64,000 nt of DNA, taken from positions 124,001 through 188,000 of the forward strand of contig NZ_SLWK01000003.1 of NCBI RefSeq assembly GCF_004345615.1. The letters are read 5' to 3'. Positions 55,857-64,000 of this stretch are shown in pieces. The stretch is from Natronoflexus pectinivorans (GTDB taxonomy: Bacteria; Bacteroidota; Bacteroidia; Bacteroidales; Marinilabiliaceae). The number at the start of each line of letters is the position of its first letter. Within the stretch, counting starts at the first letter, position 1. The notes below the pieces were generated by a model. It was given only the letters and a program-made list of their open reading frames with translations. It ran no database searches and was not told where the DNA came from. Both the position numbers and the translations under genes were made by a program.

Positions 55857-56758
55857 AAGTACAGTTAGGAGAACTTACATTATCTAACCCGGTGATGACA
55901 GCCTCGGGTACCTTCGGGTATGGTGAAGAATACGCCGATTTTGTCGATATAAATACCCTTGGGGGCATCGTTGTTAAAGGAACAACCCTGCACGCCCGGG
56001 AAGGAAATGCTTACCCGAGAATGGCCGAAACAGCCAAAGGCATGTTGAATGCTGTTGGACTCCAAAACAAGGGTGTAGATGGTTTTATCAATGAGATATA
56101 TCCAAGAATTAAAAACTTCAAAACAAATATTCTTGTAAACGTTTCTGGTTCAACAGTTGAAGAGTATATTGAAACGGCTGAAAAGATAAACGAACTGGAT
56201 GCCATTCCCGGTATTGAACTCAACATATCCTGTCCCAATGTTAAAGAAGGTGGCATGGCATTCGGAACCAGCTGTCCATCAGCCATTGCAGTTGCCAATG
56301 CTGTGCGAAGAGTTTACAAAAAACATCTCATGGTTAAGCTTTCCCCAAATGTAACCGATATCACTGAAATAGCCAAAGGAGTTGAGGGAGCAGGCGCTGA
56401 TTCAGTATCGCTTATCAATACACTCTTGGGAATGGCCATTGATGTTAACAGCCGTAAACCTGTGTTGTCAACCATCACCGGCGGTTTGTCCGGGCCATGT
56501 ATTAAACCGGTGGCATTGCGTATGGTATGGCAGGTAGCGCAAGCTGTAAATGTGCCAGTTGTTGGAATGGGTGGTATTGCCTCGACAGAAGATGCCATAG
56601 AGTTTTTACTTGCTGGTGCTTCTGCAATCCAAATTGGCACCGCCAATTTTATCGACCCAACCATCACCATCAAAGTCATTAACGGAATCAGAGAGTATCT
56701 GGAAATAAATCAGATGGATGATGTAAAACAACTCACAGGTGCATTAATTACACGCTGA
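55844..56758 (+). CDS. pyrD: Dihydroorotate dehydrogenase B, catalytic subunit
   Basis: A 304-residue FMN TIM barrel of class 1[29 protein letters not shown]...[27 protein letters not shown], catalytic Cys in the loop [30 protein letters not shown] and G-M-G-G-I. Oxidises dihydroorotate to orotate in pyrimidine synthesis with PyrK. It ends 10 bases from the convergent unknown gene. Confidence 0.96.
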   Translation: MGNLKVQLGELTLSNPVMTASGTFGYGEEYADFVDINTLGGIVVKGTTLHAREGNAYPRMAETAKGMLNAVGLQNKGVDGFINEIYPRIKNFKTNILVNVSGSTVEEYIETAEKINELDAIPGIELNISCPNVKEGGMAFGTSCPSAIAVANAVRRVYKKHLMVKLSPNVTDITEIAKGVEGAGADSVSLINTLLGMAIDVNSRKPVLSTITGGLSGPCIKPVALRMVWQVAQAVNVPVVGMGGIASTEDAIEFLLAGASAIQIGTANFIDPTITIKVINGIREYLEINQMDDVKQLTGALITR

Positions 56759-56768
56759 TTTACTTTTG

Positions 56769-57917
56769 TTACCCAACACCACGCATATTAACAGACTTTT
56801 CCACCAGATTTACCAAAGGACGGAATTGTTCTCTGATTAATGGCCATTTATCAGGGAATTTGTTTAATAATCGTAAAATTCGCTCACTGTTTTTACGCAA
56901 CGCATCGGTAATGGCAGGAGCGGAGACCGGCCGTTTAAGCATTTGTCCAACAGATGCACCGGTGATGTCATCACCACGACTATAGAGTTCCGCAGCAGCC
57001 TGTTCCAGGTTGTCCAGAAGCAATTTAGTCCGTGCCAACCGACCTTTGGGTTTGAAGTTTTCGCTACTGGTATTAGGAGTGTGCTCGCGATAACCATCTA
57101 AATTCAAGTATTGGGAATGAATGAGAAGTTCATTGCCTTCATTAGTCGTTGTATTAAGCATGATGACCAATCCGGCAGCTTTAATCAACCCCTCTTTAGC
57201 TTTTTTAAAACTTCCACAGGAGATTAACTTTTCCAGAGCATCTTTTGATAGTTGAAGATTCACAGAATGCTTTTCAGAAAGAGTGACCAGGAAATCTTCA
57301 GCCCATTCCGAGACCCATAATCTTTTCTCTTCCTCTTTTGATACACTTCCATCACCATTTCCATTCAAAACAGACCTGACTACACCTGTAAACTGCTCGA
57401 CATATTGAATATCACGGCTCTTTGTCTGATAAAACGTTCTCATAAAACGATAAACAATCGAGCCGATTAAGGCTTTTCGACCTGTATCTAATGCCCCCTG
57501 AATGCGGTGAATGCCAAAGTTACTTTGATCTTCACGGAAAAACAGAAAATAGTGATCAATTCCATCTTCAAAACGCATTTTAATGTGAAGTACAACATGC
57601 TGAAATTCTGAAAATATCTGCAATTGACCGGGCATTTGTTGTTCTCCTTCGAAAGGAAGTTGGTCTTTATGTATCCAGTTGTATCCTGGCTGTGCATTTA
57701 AAAAAGCATCTTTTCGCAACAAACGATCACTTCCTATCACATTCCGGCGGCGGTATTGCTTGTCGACCAGGATGAGTTCCTCTCCACCTAAATCTCCATT
57801 GAGATGATTATATAACAGTACCACACGATCTATTCCCGGAAAAATATCAGGCCATACCTGCATGAGAGCCTCCCTGCAATTTAATGGTCTTTCTGGAATA
57901 GATGGAAATTGAATCAT
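56769..57917 (-). CDS. Conserved-looking protein of unknown family
   Basis: A 382-residue protein with no signal peptide and no recognised family. The N-terminal half is strand-rich (V-V-L-L-Y-N-H-L-N-G-D-L-G-G-E-E-L-I-L-V...). There is a possible calcium-like loop N-G-N-G-D-G-S-V-S-K-E-E near residue 207, and the C-terminus is helical (RLARTKLLLDNLEQAAAELY, then SERILRLLNKFPDKWPLIRE). Codon use matches its neighbours. Its start codon is 11 bases from a family B repeat, so its leader or promoter must be inside the element. Confidence 0.7.
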   Translation of the reverse strand: MIQFPSIPERPLNCREALMQVWPDIFPGIDRVVLLYNHLNGDLGGEELILVDKQYRRRNVIGSDRLLRKDAFLNAQPGYNWIHKDQLPFEGEQQMPGQLQIFSEFQHVVLHIKMRFEDGIDHYFLFFREDQSNFGIHRIQGALDTGRKALIGSIVYRFMRTFYQTKSRDIQYVEQFTGVVRSVLNGNGDGSVSKEEEKRLWVSEWAEDFLVTLSEKHSVNLQLSKDALEKLISCGSFKKAKEGLIKAAGLVIMLNTTTNEGNELLIHSQYLNLDGYREHTPNTSSENFKPKGRLARTKLLLDNLEQAAAELYSRGDDITGASVGQMLKRPVSAPAITDALRKNSERILRLLNKFPDKWPLIREQFRPLVNLVEKSVNMRGVG

Positions 57918-57928
57918 TATTGGTACTC

Positions 57929-58072
57929 AATAGATCGTTAGACTTTTCCCGAGACATTCGGGATAAGATATTAGATGCAAATAAGCTTCCAATTATCAGA
58001 TGATTGAATTACAAAGCTATAAGTTCGTATACTTATGATAATTAAGTAAATAAAAAAAATTAACGAACTATT
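57929..58072 (+). repeat. 144-bp palindromic intergenic element, family B, copy 2
   Basis: Starts AATAGATCGTTAGAC and ends TTAACGAACTATT. The left 30 bases are identical to copy 1, and the TCCCGAGACATTCGGGA hairpin is complete at 57946-57962. AATTATCA ... TGATAATT forms the second internal pair. It ends 11 bases before the start codon of the minus-strand unknown gene. Confidence 0.85.
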
Positions 58073-58385
58073 ATGCATTAATTCACAGTAAAAATACACT
58101 TAAGCTAAATCTTAAGCAAGTATTTAAGCTTATTAATAGCAAATAAAGTACATATAATCTGGTCATCAGAAACAATTAATTAAATCTAAAATTACTAATC
58201 TATAATATGTTATATAAAATAAAGTATTAATTTCGAATGAATATAAACGATATTAGAAAATCTATGATTCTATATATAGATAAGTAAATTCTTAAGCATT
58301 TTGATTGTCGGAGAATATCCAGTTGCCTTAGAATTCCTCCGTATTGTATTCATATTTTATTATTTCTATATCACATACAAAGCAA

Positions 58386-58422
58386 TATACATATGTAATC
58401 TCTCAAAGATTACATATGTATA
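58386..58422. promoter_or_regulatory. Inverted pair of TACATATGTA palindromes in a gene-free region
   Basis: TATACATATGTAATCT (58386-58401) and its exact complement (58407-58422) with loop CTCAA. Each arm is itself nearly palindromic, so it offers two operator-like sites or one 16-bp hairpin. No coding frame from 58073 to about 58600. Confidence 0.5.
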
Positions 58423-58709
58423 ATTAATTATTATGTGTGAATGCTTGTATGCGAGATTTGTTTTACATTTGTATCATAGGCAATAATTACTAAACAGACC
58501 TTACTCATGATGGTTTCTCTTTTTTAATTATATTAGTGGAAAATAATAAAACATCACATGCATGCCTTTTTAACCCACGAAGTATTTAATAAAATCTCAA
58601 ATTGAGCTATAAAATGATGCAAGCTAATTGTACAATAATAAAGGAATCAAGCAATGAAAACAGCACCAATTTCGTCGGAAATGAAGGCAAATTGTCAATT
58701 CATTGCAGT

Positions 58710-59939
58710 ATGAGAAATCACAATCACTCAAAGGAGTCTTTAAAAGCAAATGGCTTTTACAAAAGCCATTTGAAATATTGGATTCTCTCCTTTTTAATAC
58801 TGTTAAATAGCTTTTCTCCAATCAAATCACAACTATCACCTGATGCTTCCATTAGCATTTTAACTTGTGCACCCGGTGATGAACTCTACAGTTTATTTGG
58901 ACATACGGCCATCAGAGTACAAGATCCGGTAACAGATACCGATTATGTTTTTAATTATGGAACATTTAATTTCAATACGCCTAATTTTTATCTCAAGTTT
59001 ATGAGGGGGCAATTAAATTATATGTTGTCGGTTACCTCTTATCAACATTTTCTATATGAATATCAATTCACCGGTAGGAGCGTTTGGGAACAAACACTAG
59101 ATCTGACTCAATCTGAAAAGCAACAACTTTTCCGTGCGCTAATTATAAATGCAGAACCAGAAAATCGTTACTACCAGTATCACTTCTTCTTTGATAATTG
59201 TGCAACAAGAGTCCGAGATATGGCCCTCCTGTTTATTCCCGATGGCGTGAGCTTTGAAATCCCTGATTATTTGGAGGGGATGACATTTAGAGATGCCATC
59301 GCATATTATCTTCAAAACAAACCCTGGACAAAACTCGGGCTGGATATTCTGTTGGGACAGCCAACCGATGATCTGGTAGATGAATCTTCCATCCAATTTT
59401 TACCCGACTATCTCATGTGGCAGTTTGAAACTGCAGTGCGTAATAACAACAATCAACCAGTTATACTCAATACCCGCACCATATTGGAATTTGATGAGGA
59501 AAGCACCTACCCAATACTTTCTCCTATGGTTGTATTGTGGATTGTTTCTCTTATAATCATTGCGATTTCAGCATGGGAGTATAAGCGTAAAATATTTATA
59601 AAGTGGATTAATGTAGCAATCTTTTCCACTACGTCAATACTTGGTTTATTAATCTGTTTTTTATGGTTTTTTACTGAACATTCAGTCACCGGTCCAAACT
59701 GGCATTTGCTTTGGGCAAATCCATTGCATCTGTTTGTTATTCGTGCTGCATGGTATAACAACAGAATTAACCGTTACATAAATCTTCTGGTATTAATGGC
59801 GCTTGTAGTGATTCTAACAGGCTTCTCATTTGTTCCGCAATATATCCCTGCATCACTTGTTCCTCTATGGCTTGTATTAATTATAAGACTTCTGATGGTT
59901 GCGAGAGTAAAACCAGGTCCCCTTAAAAAGAATGATTAA
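58710..59939 (+). CDS. DUF4105-family membrane protein
   Basis: I use the ATG at 58710 (MRNHNHSKESLKANGFYK), which places a signal-like hydrophobic segment (WILSFLILLNSFSPIKSQ) about 22 residues in; the frame also opens upstream at TTG 58602 and ATG 58614. The DUF4105 domain is clear: LTCAPGDELYSLFGHTAIRVQDP, V-F-N-Y-G-T-F-N-F-N-T-P-N-F-Y, NRYYQYHFFFDNCATRVRD. This pattern resembles NlpC/P60-like lipoprotein hydrolases with catalytic Cys/His. Five membrane helices follow at the C-terminus. Function unknown. Confidence 0.85.
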   Translation: MRNHNHSKESLKANGFYKSHLKYWILSFLILLNSFSPIKSQLSPDASISILTCAPGDELYSLFGHTAIRVQDPVTDTDYVFNYGTFNFNTPNFYLKFMRGQLNYMLSVTSYQHFLYEYQFTGRSVWEQTLDLTQSEKQQLFRALIINAEPENRYYQYHFFFDNCATRVRDMALLFIPDGVSFEIPDYLEGMTFRDAIAYYLQNKPWTKLGLDILLGQPTDDLVDESSIQFLPDYLMWQFETAVRNNNNQPVILNTRTILEFDEESTYPILSPMVVLWIVSLIIIAISAWEYKRKIFIKWINVAIFSTTSILGLLICFLWFFTEHSVTGPNWHLLWANPLHLFVIRAAWYNNRINRYINLLVLMALVVILTGFSFVPQYIPASLVPLWLVLIIRLLMVARVKPGPLKKND

Positions 59940-60025
59940 TTTCTAATATGCGCAATGAACGTGCGTTTACAATGAACATTTTTTGTTACAACGCTGTTTC
60001 AATATAAAATGTAAAATGTATCGTT

Positions 60026-60511
60026 ATGCGAATTATATTATTATTAATGCTAGCATTATCCATCTCTTTAAAGACATTGGGAGAGACCAGGAAGGTTCCC
60101 GATGTTGAAGTTAGTCAATTATTAAAGAGAATAGAGACCCCATCGGACACCATATATGTTGTAAACTTTTGGGCAACGTGGTGTTTACCTTGCGTAAAAG
60201 AAATTCCGGAATTTAACCGAATAGAAAAATCATACCAAGGGCAACCTGTTCAAGTTATCATGGCAAGTCTTGATTTCCCTAATCAGAAAGAGAGCCGTGT
60301 ATTACCATTTCTTGAAAACCACACTGTAACACATGACGTCATTCTTACAGTAACGCCCAGAGGTGGAGAATGGATTGCTAGGGTTGACAATGCTTGGACA
60401 GGAGCAATTCCAGCCACACTTATTATTAACCGTGACCAAAGATCATTCTATGAAGGAGAAATTAACTATGAACGGTTAATGGAGATGATAGGTGAAGTTT
60501 CTGGAGAATAA
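60026..60511 (+). CDS. TlpA-like thioredoxin-family protein, exported
   Basis: A 161-residue protein with a signal peptide (RIILLLMLALSISLKTLGE) and a thioredoxin fold: F-W-A-T-W-C-L-P-C-V-K-E with Cys53 and Cys56, and A-I-P-A-T-L-I-I-N (cis-Pro loop). TlpA-like oxidoreductases reduce periplasmic cysteines, for example in cytochrome maturation. It precedes another thioredoxin-fold gene by 65 bases, so the two may be co-expressed. Confidence 0.88.
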   Translation: MRIILLLMLALSISLKTLGETRKVPDVEVSQLLKRIETPSDTIYVVNFWATWCLPCVKEIPEFNRIEKSYQGQPVQVIMASLDFPNQKESRVLPFLENHTVTHDVILTVTPRGGEWIARVDNAWTGAIPATLIINRDQRSFYEGEINYERLMEMIGEVSGE

Positions 60512-60576
60512 AACAAACAAATTTAAGATCAGAACAGATCTAACCATTTACATTTTTCACCAAAACAATAACAATT

Positions 60577-61176
60577 ATGAAAACATTCAAGTATTTAATG
60601 ATGATGACACTAGCTTTAGCAACCTTCACAGCTGGTGCACAATTAAAGGTGGGAGATAAAGCTCCTGGTTTTAAATTAAAAAACATTGATCACCAATGGG
60701 TTTCGCTTGACGATTACAAAGACCAAAAAGGGGTAATTGTTGTATTCTCCTGTAACCACTGTCCATATGTGGTTTTGTATGAATCACGCATGATAGAGTT
60801 ACAGAAAAAGTATGGACCCAAAAAGTTTCCATTGATTGCCATTAACCCAAACGATTCGACTATAGTTCCTGCTGATGGTTTCTCTTACATGGTAACCAAT
60901 GCAGCAGAGAAAGGTTTTAACTTCCCATATTTGCTAGATGATCAGCAACTTTTCAGAAAATTTGGAGCAACAAGAACTCCACACGTATATTTATTGAAAA
61001 ACGAAGGAGATCATTTTACCGTTGCATATATTGGCGCCATTGACGATAATCCTCAGGATGCTTCTGATGTTAAGGAGAAATATGTGGCACAAGCCATTGA
61101 TGCTCTTCTGGCAGGTCAGAAACCTAAGGTTACAGAAACGCGAGCCATTGGCTGTACAATTAAATTCAGAGAGTAA
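60577..61176 (+). CDS. Exported thioredoxin-fold protein (AhpC/TSA-like)
   Basis: A 199-residue protein with a signal peptide (YLMMMTLALATFTAGAQ). The fold begins K-V-G-D-K-A-P-G-F-K-L and the active site reads F-S-C-N-H-C-P-Y (Cys59, Cys62), the form found in Bacteroidota 'redoxin' proteins. T-R-T-P-H-V-Y-L-L is the cis-Pro loop. Likely a periplasmic thiol reductase or peroxidase-like protein. Ends at a strong terminator. Confidence 0.88.
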   Translation: MKTFKYLMMMTLALATFTAGAQLKVGDKAPGFKLKNIDHQWVSLDDYKDQKGVIVVFSCNHCPYVVLYESRMIELQKKYGPKKFPLIAINPNDSTIVPADGFSYMVTNAAEKGFNFPYLLDDQQLFRKFGATRTPHVYLLKNEGDHFTVAYIGAIDDNPQDASDVKEKYVAQAIDALLAGQKPKVTETRAIGCTIKFRE

Positions 61177-61244
61177 GAGACAGCCTATTAAAAAGTGAGC
61201 ATGAGATAGCCAATAAAGTATCTCGCTACCGAAACAAAAATATT

Positions 61245-61290
61245 AAAAGCCTGTATAAAGTACAAAACCGTACTTTATACAGGCTTTTTT
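61245..61290 (+). terminator. Strong intrinsic terminator after the thioredoxin-fold pair
   Basis: AAAAGCCTGTATAAAGTAC (61245-61263) and its exact complement (61270-61288) give a 19-bp stem with a 6-base loop, then a T run. Confidence 0.93.
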
Positions 61291-61313
61291 AGAACCTTTT
61301 CATTTAAATTACG

Positions 61314-61321
61314 TAATTTTG
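61314..61321 (+). promoter_or_regulatory. Candidate promoter -7 box of the serine hydrolase gene
   Basis: TAATTTTG matches TAnnTTTG, 29 bases before the ATG at 61351 and just after the terminator. The -33 box is not clear. Confidence 0.45.
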
Positions 61322-61350
61322 CACAGGATTTCACGAGCAAAAACAAAGAA

Positions 61351-62679
61351 ATGCATATTAAAAGAACTCTACTATATTTATTAATCGGAATCATCACAGG
61401 TTTTGGAATTAAATATACAACCGGGCCATCAATAAAAACTTTTGGGACGGATCATATTCCACCTTCACCAATGATCAATTCCATTCGAATACCGAATGCG
61501 CTATCAAACGATTCTGCTTTTATGCACGTAGACCAGCAAATGAATAGGTTCATGAATCGTTGGGAATTAATGGGAGCTTCAGTCGCCATTGCGAAGGACG
61601 GACAGGTTGTATATGCCAGGGGTTTTGGTTATTCAGACGCAGAGAATGAAATTCCGGTTGAACCTTATCATCTTTTTCGTACAGCTAGCATTTCTAAATT
61701 AATTACTGCAGCAGGAATCATGAAATTGGTGGAAGATGGTGTAATTGGTTTGGAGGATTACGTTTTTGGAGAAGAGGGTATTCTCAATTTTGCACCGTAT
61801 AATCAGTACAGAGATAGAAATATTGAGAGAATACAGGTTATTCACCTGTTAAACCATTCCGGAGGCTGGACAAATCGTTGGGGTGATCCGATGTTTATGC
61901 CACAGATAGTAGCCAGAAGATTAGGAAAAGAACTCCCTGTGAATGATGAGGATATCATTACATTTATGCTGGCAAGACCATTGCATTTTCGTCCTGGCAC
62001 TATGTCGGCCTACTCAAATTTAGGATATGCAATTCTTGGTAAGGTAATAGAAACTGTCAGTGGTGAAACATATGAATCGTTTATCAACCACAACATTTTG
62101 TACCCTATAGGTGTTTATGACATGCGAATTGGGGGCAGTTTTTTAGAAGAGAGAGCAGATTTAGAGGTGAAGTATTATGAACCTGCAAATACGCCTCTGG
62201 TGGAAGATTTTATGGGGTTTGAGACCCGTGTACCACGTTCATATGGAGGCAACGACATCGAGACTTTAGGGGCAGCAGGAGGGTGGATTGGATCTGCAAC
62301 CGACATACTGCAATTTCTTTTGGCAATAGATGGGCTGCCTTATCCTGAAGATATTTTATCCAAAGAGAGCATTGAAATCATGACAACTCCGGTGTCAGTG
62401 GGATTCCAGCCACTTGGTTGGAGAGGTGCCAATAGCCGCCAATGGTTCAGAACAGGCACATTATCAGGTACATCTACATTAATGGTTCGTAGAGATGATG
62501 GCATTTCTTATGTTATTTTGTTTAATAGCAACACTTGGAAAGGTTCGATGTTGTCTACAGATATTCGTCAATTAATGGATAGAGTTATTTCTCTAGTAGA
62601 TGAATGGCCTGAATATGATCTGTTTCAAATCGCTTCAAACTCCGATATTGAGTCTTTACTTGCCAATTCGATAAATTAA
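61351..62679 (+). CDS. Serine hydrolase of the beta-lactamase / class C PBP family
   Basis: A 442-residue protein with an N-terminal membrane segment (LLYLLIGIITGFGI). The family motifs are S-I-S-K (Ser113, Lys116), Y-S-N (in AYSNLGYAILG) and an L-L-N-H-S-G-G-W segment. This group includes class C beta-lactamases, D-peptidases and esterases, so resistance cannot be inferred. Expected in the periplasm. Transcribed alone. Confidence 0.9.
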   Translation: MHIKRTLLYLLIGIITGFGIKYTTGPSIKTFGTDHIPPSPMINSIRIPNALSNDSAFMHVDQQMNRFMNRWELMGASVAIAKDGQVVYARGFGYSDAENEIPVEPYHLFRTASISKLITAAGIMKLVEDGVIGLEDYVFGEEGILNFAPYNQYRDRNIERIQVIHLLNHSGGWTNRWGDPMFMPQIVARRLGKELPVNDEDIITFMLARPLHFRPGTMSAYSNLGYAILGKVIETVSGETYESFINHNILYPIGVYDMRIGGSFLEERADLEVKYYEPANTPLVEDFMGFETRVPRSYGGNDIETLGAAGGWIGSATDILQFLLAIDGLPYPEDILSKESIEIMTTPVSVGFQPLGWRGANSRQWFRTGTLSGTSTLMVRRDDGISYVILFNSNTWKGSMLSTDIRQLMDRVISLVDEWPEYDLFQIASNSDIESLLANSIN

Positions 62680-63059
62680 TTATCTTTTACTGTATATCCA
62701 TTTGGGCTGCTATTTGTCCTAATAGCTCGTCTATATATAGAGAGACATATAGACTGCTTACAAAAAACGGATTAATAAGCTGATAAAATTGGCTAAAGTT
62801 TGAGTATTTCAAGTCAGATTTTATAAACTTTTCTTTTTTTTGCAATTTGTCTTTATTTCATATCCAAGTGATTATTTTTTCTGATTAACGTATTCATATT
62901 TGAATTTATAGTCGCTAATGAATATATCACAGCAGCTGTTCTAACCTTCAGTTATCAAACTCAAATTGTAAATGTTGTATCTCAAGTTGGAAATGATCAA
63001 AGGAAATCAATCAACACCCTAGTCTTATAATTGTCATTATGTTAATTGTAATATATATT
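62680..63059. other. Gene-free AT-rich stretch with a short hairpin
   Basis: Between the convergent serine hydrolase and TPR genes. GTCTATAT (62729-62736) pairs with ATATAGAC (62747-62754). I see no coding frame or promoter match. Confidence 0.4.
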
Positions 63060-63086
63060 AAAATACCGGGTATTACCCGGTATTTT
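63060..63086 (-). terminator. Intrinsic terminator of the TPR gene
   Basis: AAAATACCGGG (63060-63070) and CCCGGTATTTT (63076-63086) form a perfect 11-bp stem with a 5-base loop, four bases past the minus-strand stop. Confidence 0.8.
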
Positions 63087-63089
63087 AAA

Positions 63090-64000
63090 CTACTCTTCTA
63101 AAGCCTTAAGTTTCTGCTCAACTTCATCATATTTGTCCATCATTTCGAAACGATAATAGAGATTTCTCAAAGTCTCTAAAACCATCCTTTCTTCTGGTCT
63201 AACCTCATGAGCCCTTTCCATATATGGCAAAGATTTACGAAAAACATCGAGAGCCTCATTACGGGCAATCTCAAATTTAGCAAAATCAGATATTTCATTT
63301 GCTTCCCTCATCATATCAATCGCACGATTAAAATAAATAACACCCAAGTTCAGCAAAGGATCAAAAAACTCAGGATTAAGCTCGATGGCTTTTCTATATT
63401 CTACCTCAGCAAGTTCATATTCACCGCTCATATCATATAAAACACCGCGTGCATTATAGAAAGAGAAGTTTTCAGGGTCACCATCAATGGCGGTATTCAA
63501 ATACTCAAGAGCTTGCTCATTCTGTTCTGAAAGCAAGTAAAAATTAATTAATGATGTCAAAATCCTATCATCATCAGGAAACAGTTCAAAACCTCTTTTT
63601 AGATTTGGCCCCATTTTAGCAGAATCTCCTGTCTGTTCATAAATCTCATGAAGCAAAAGAATTGGATCTCCCTCCCCATATCTCAAATCCAGAGTCTTTT
63701 TAAAGAATTCTTCAGCAACATCCCAATTCTGGCTTCTGCTGGCTGCAAGTCCGGTGTAATAAATAAAAACAGAGTCCGGTGGTAAATTGTCCTCTTCAAA
63801 GATTGATAGATTATTCAAATTTACAACACTGCGAAAAATCTTCATAGCAGTTGCAAAATCTTCCTCATTGAAAGCGTCAATACCAGCATTTTGCAATTCA
63901 GGTACAAAAAAGGTTAATGCCACTTTAAGATCGCGCTCAAACCTACCAGGTCTGGCTCTTCTTCCACCTTGTTCATCTCTTTGATCAAGGTCAGCCGCAA
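63090..64000 (-). CDS. TPR-repeat protein (5' end outside window)
   Basis: The frame is open to the window edge; the sequence beyond the in-frame GTG at 63923 continues without stop (…RDEQGGRRARPGRFERDLK), so the start is outside. About 300 residues are visible. They contain at least five 34-residue TPR units, for instance 'YYTGLAASRSQNWDVAEEFF', 'SLINFYLLSEQNEQALEYL', 'ARGVLYDMSGEYELAEVEYR' and 'LNLGVIYFNRAIDMMREA', ending in a charged helix. TPRs bind partner proteins; the partner is not known. Such proteins in Bacteroidota often are envelope-associated, but the signal sequence is not visible here. Confidence 0.85.
   Translation of the reverse strand, partial: AADLDQRDEQGGRRARPGRFERDLKVALTFFVPELQNAGIDAFNEEDFATAMKIFRSVVNLNNLSIFEEDNLPPDSVFIYYTGLAASRSQNWDVAEEFFKKTLDLRYGEGDPILLLHEIYEQTGDSAKMGPNLKRGFELFPDDDRILTSLINFYLLSEQNEQALEYLNTAIDGDPENFSFYNARGVLYDMSGEYELAEVEYRKAIELNPEFFDPLLNLGVIYFNRAIDMMREANEISDFAKFEIARNEALDVFRKSLPYMERAHEVRPEERMVLETLRNLYYRFEMMDKYDEVEQKLKALEE

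Noticed and set aside
61351-62679. Serine hydrolase as a beta-lactamase
   Set aside because: SxxK and YxN motifs are shared by esterases and D-peptidases; nothing here specifies beta-lactam hydrolysis.

Overview
The window is AT-rich DNA from a member of the Bacteroidota, most likely an anaerobic or facultative Bacteroidales/Marinilabiliales-type bacterium. The evidence is: T9SS-style C-terminal sorting domains on two secreted proteins; the rpmB-rpmG-DUF4295-ftsY-rimO ribosomal cluster typical of the phylum; promoters of the TTTG / TAnnTTTG type rather than TTGACA/TATAAT; almost no Shine-Dalgarno sequences; a long SecA with a CPCGSGKK tail; and several families found mainly in this phylum (head-GIN, DUF4105, DUF6913, COG3014). 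It is a chromosomal, mostly housekeeping segment. I see no rRNA, tRNA, CRISPR array, prophage or intact insertion sequence.

Layout. 0-12.5 kb: end of an SDR gene, a head-GIN protein, a Snf2 helicase, a secreted beta-helix/ricin/T9SS protein, an erythromycin-esterase-like protein, DUF4168, an NAD(P)H oxidoreductase, a YigZ protein, and a minus-strand COG3014/LpoB/DUF6913 group. 12.5-26 kb: ligA, an envelope-stress trio (YtxH, holin-like, small coiled-coil protein), a relA-type (p)ppGpp synthetase, a membrane-anchored HTH regulator, a DUF2007-UspA fusion, threonine aldolase, rhomboid protease, dus and trhO. 26-41 kb: an almost entirely plus-strand export/translation block (FAD oxidoreductase, secA, lgt, M48 protease, cinA, rpmB, rpmG, DUF4295, ftsY, rimO, a T9SS protein). 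41-53 kb: Na/Pi transporter, dnaX (with a frameshift site), icd, plsC, a tryptophanase-family lyase, branched-chain-type 2-oxoacid dehydrogenase E2 and fused E1, and a flavodoxin. 53-64 kb: a gene-poor stretch, an XRE regulator, pyrK-pyrD, an unrecognised protein, DUF4105, two thioredoxin-fold proteins, a serine hydrolase and a truncated TPR protein.

Functional themes are protein export and lipoprotein maturation (secA, lgt, ftsY, M48, many lipoproteins), translation and tRNA modification (rpmB, rpmG, rimO, dus, trhO, relA), DNA replication and repair (ligA, dnaX, Snf2), and amino-acid/2-oxoacid catabolism (threonine aldolase, tryptophanase-like lyase, branched-chain 2-oxoacid dehydrogenase, flavodoxin).

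The most unusual content lies between and inside ordinary genes. Two related families of dispersed palindromic intergenic elements occur. One is exactly 144 bp long in three copies, each ending 11-30 bp before a start codon. The other forms long imperfect hairpins in three places. A third, different 124-bp inverted-repeat element sits just before the XRE gene. dnaX carries an A AAA AAG slippery site within a ten-A run: the zero frame stops to give a 370-residue gamma-like product and the -1 frame stays open to give about 561 residues. LigA carries an extra block of about 170 residues that looks like an added helix-hairpin-helix module. The (p)ppGpp enzyme has lost its hydrolase catalytic residues.
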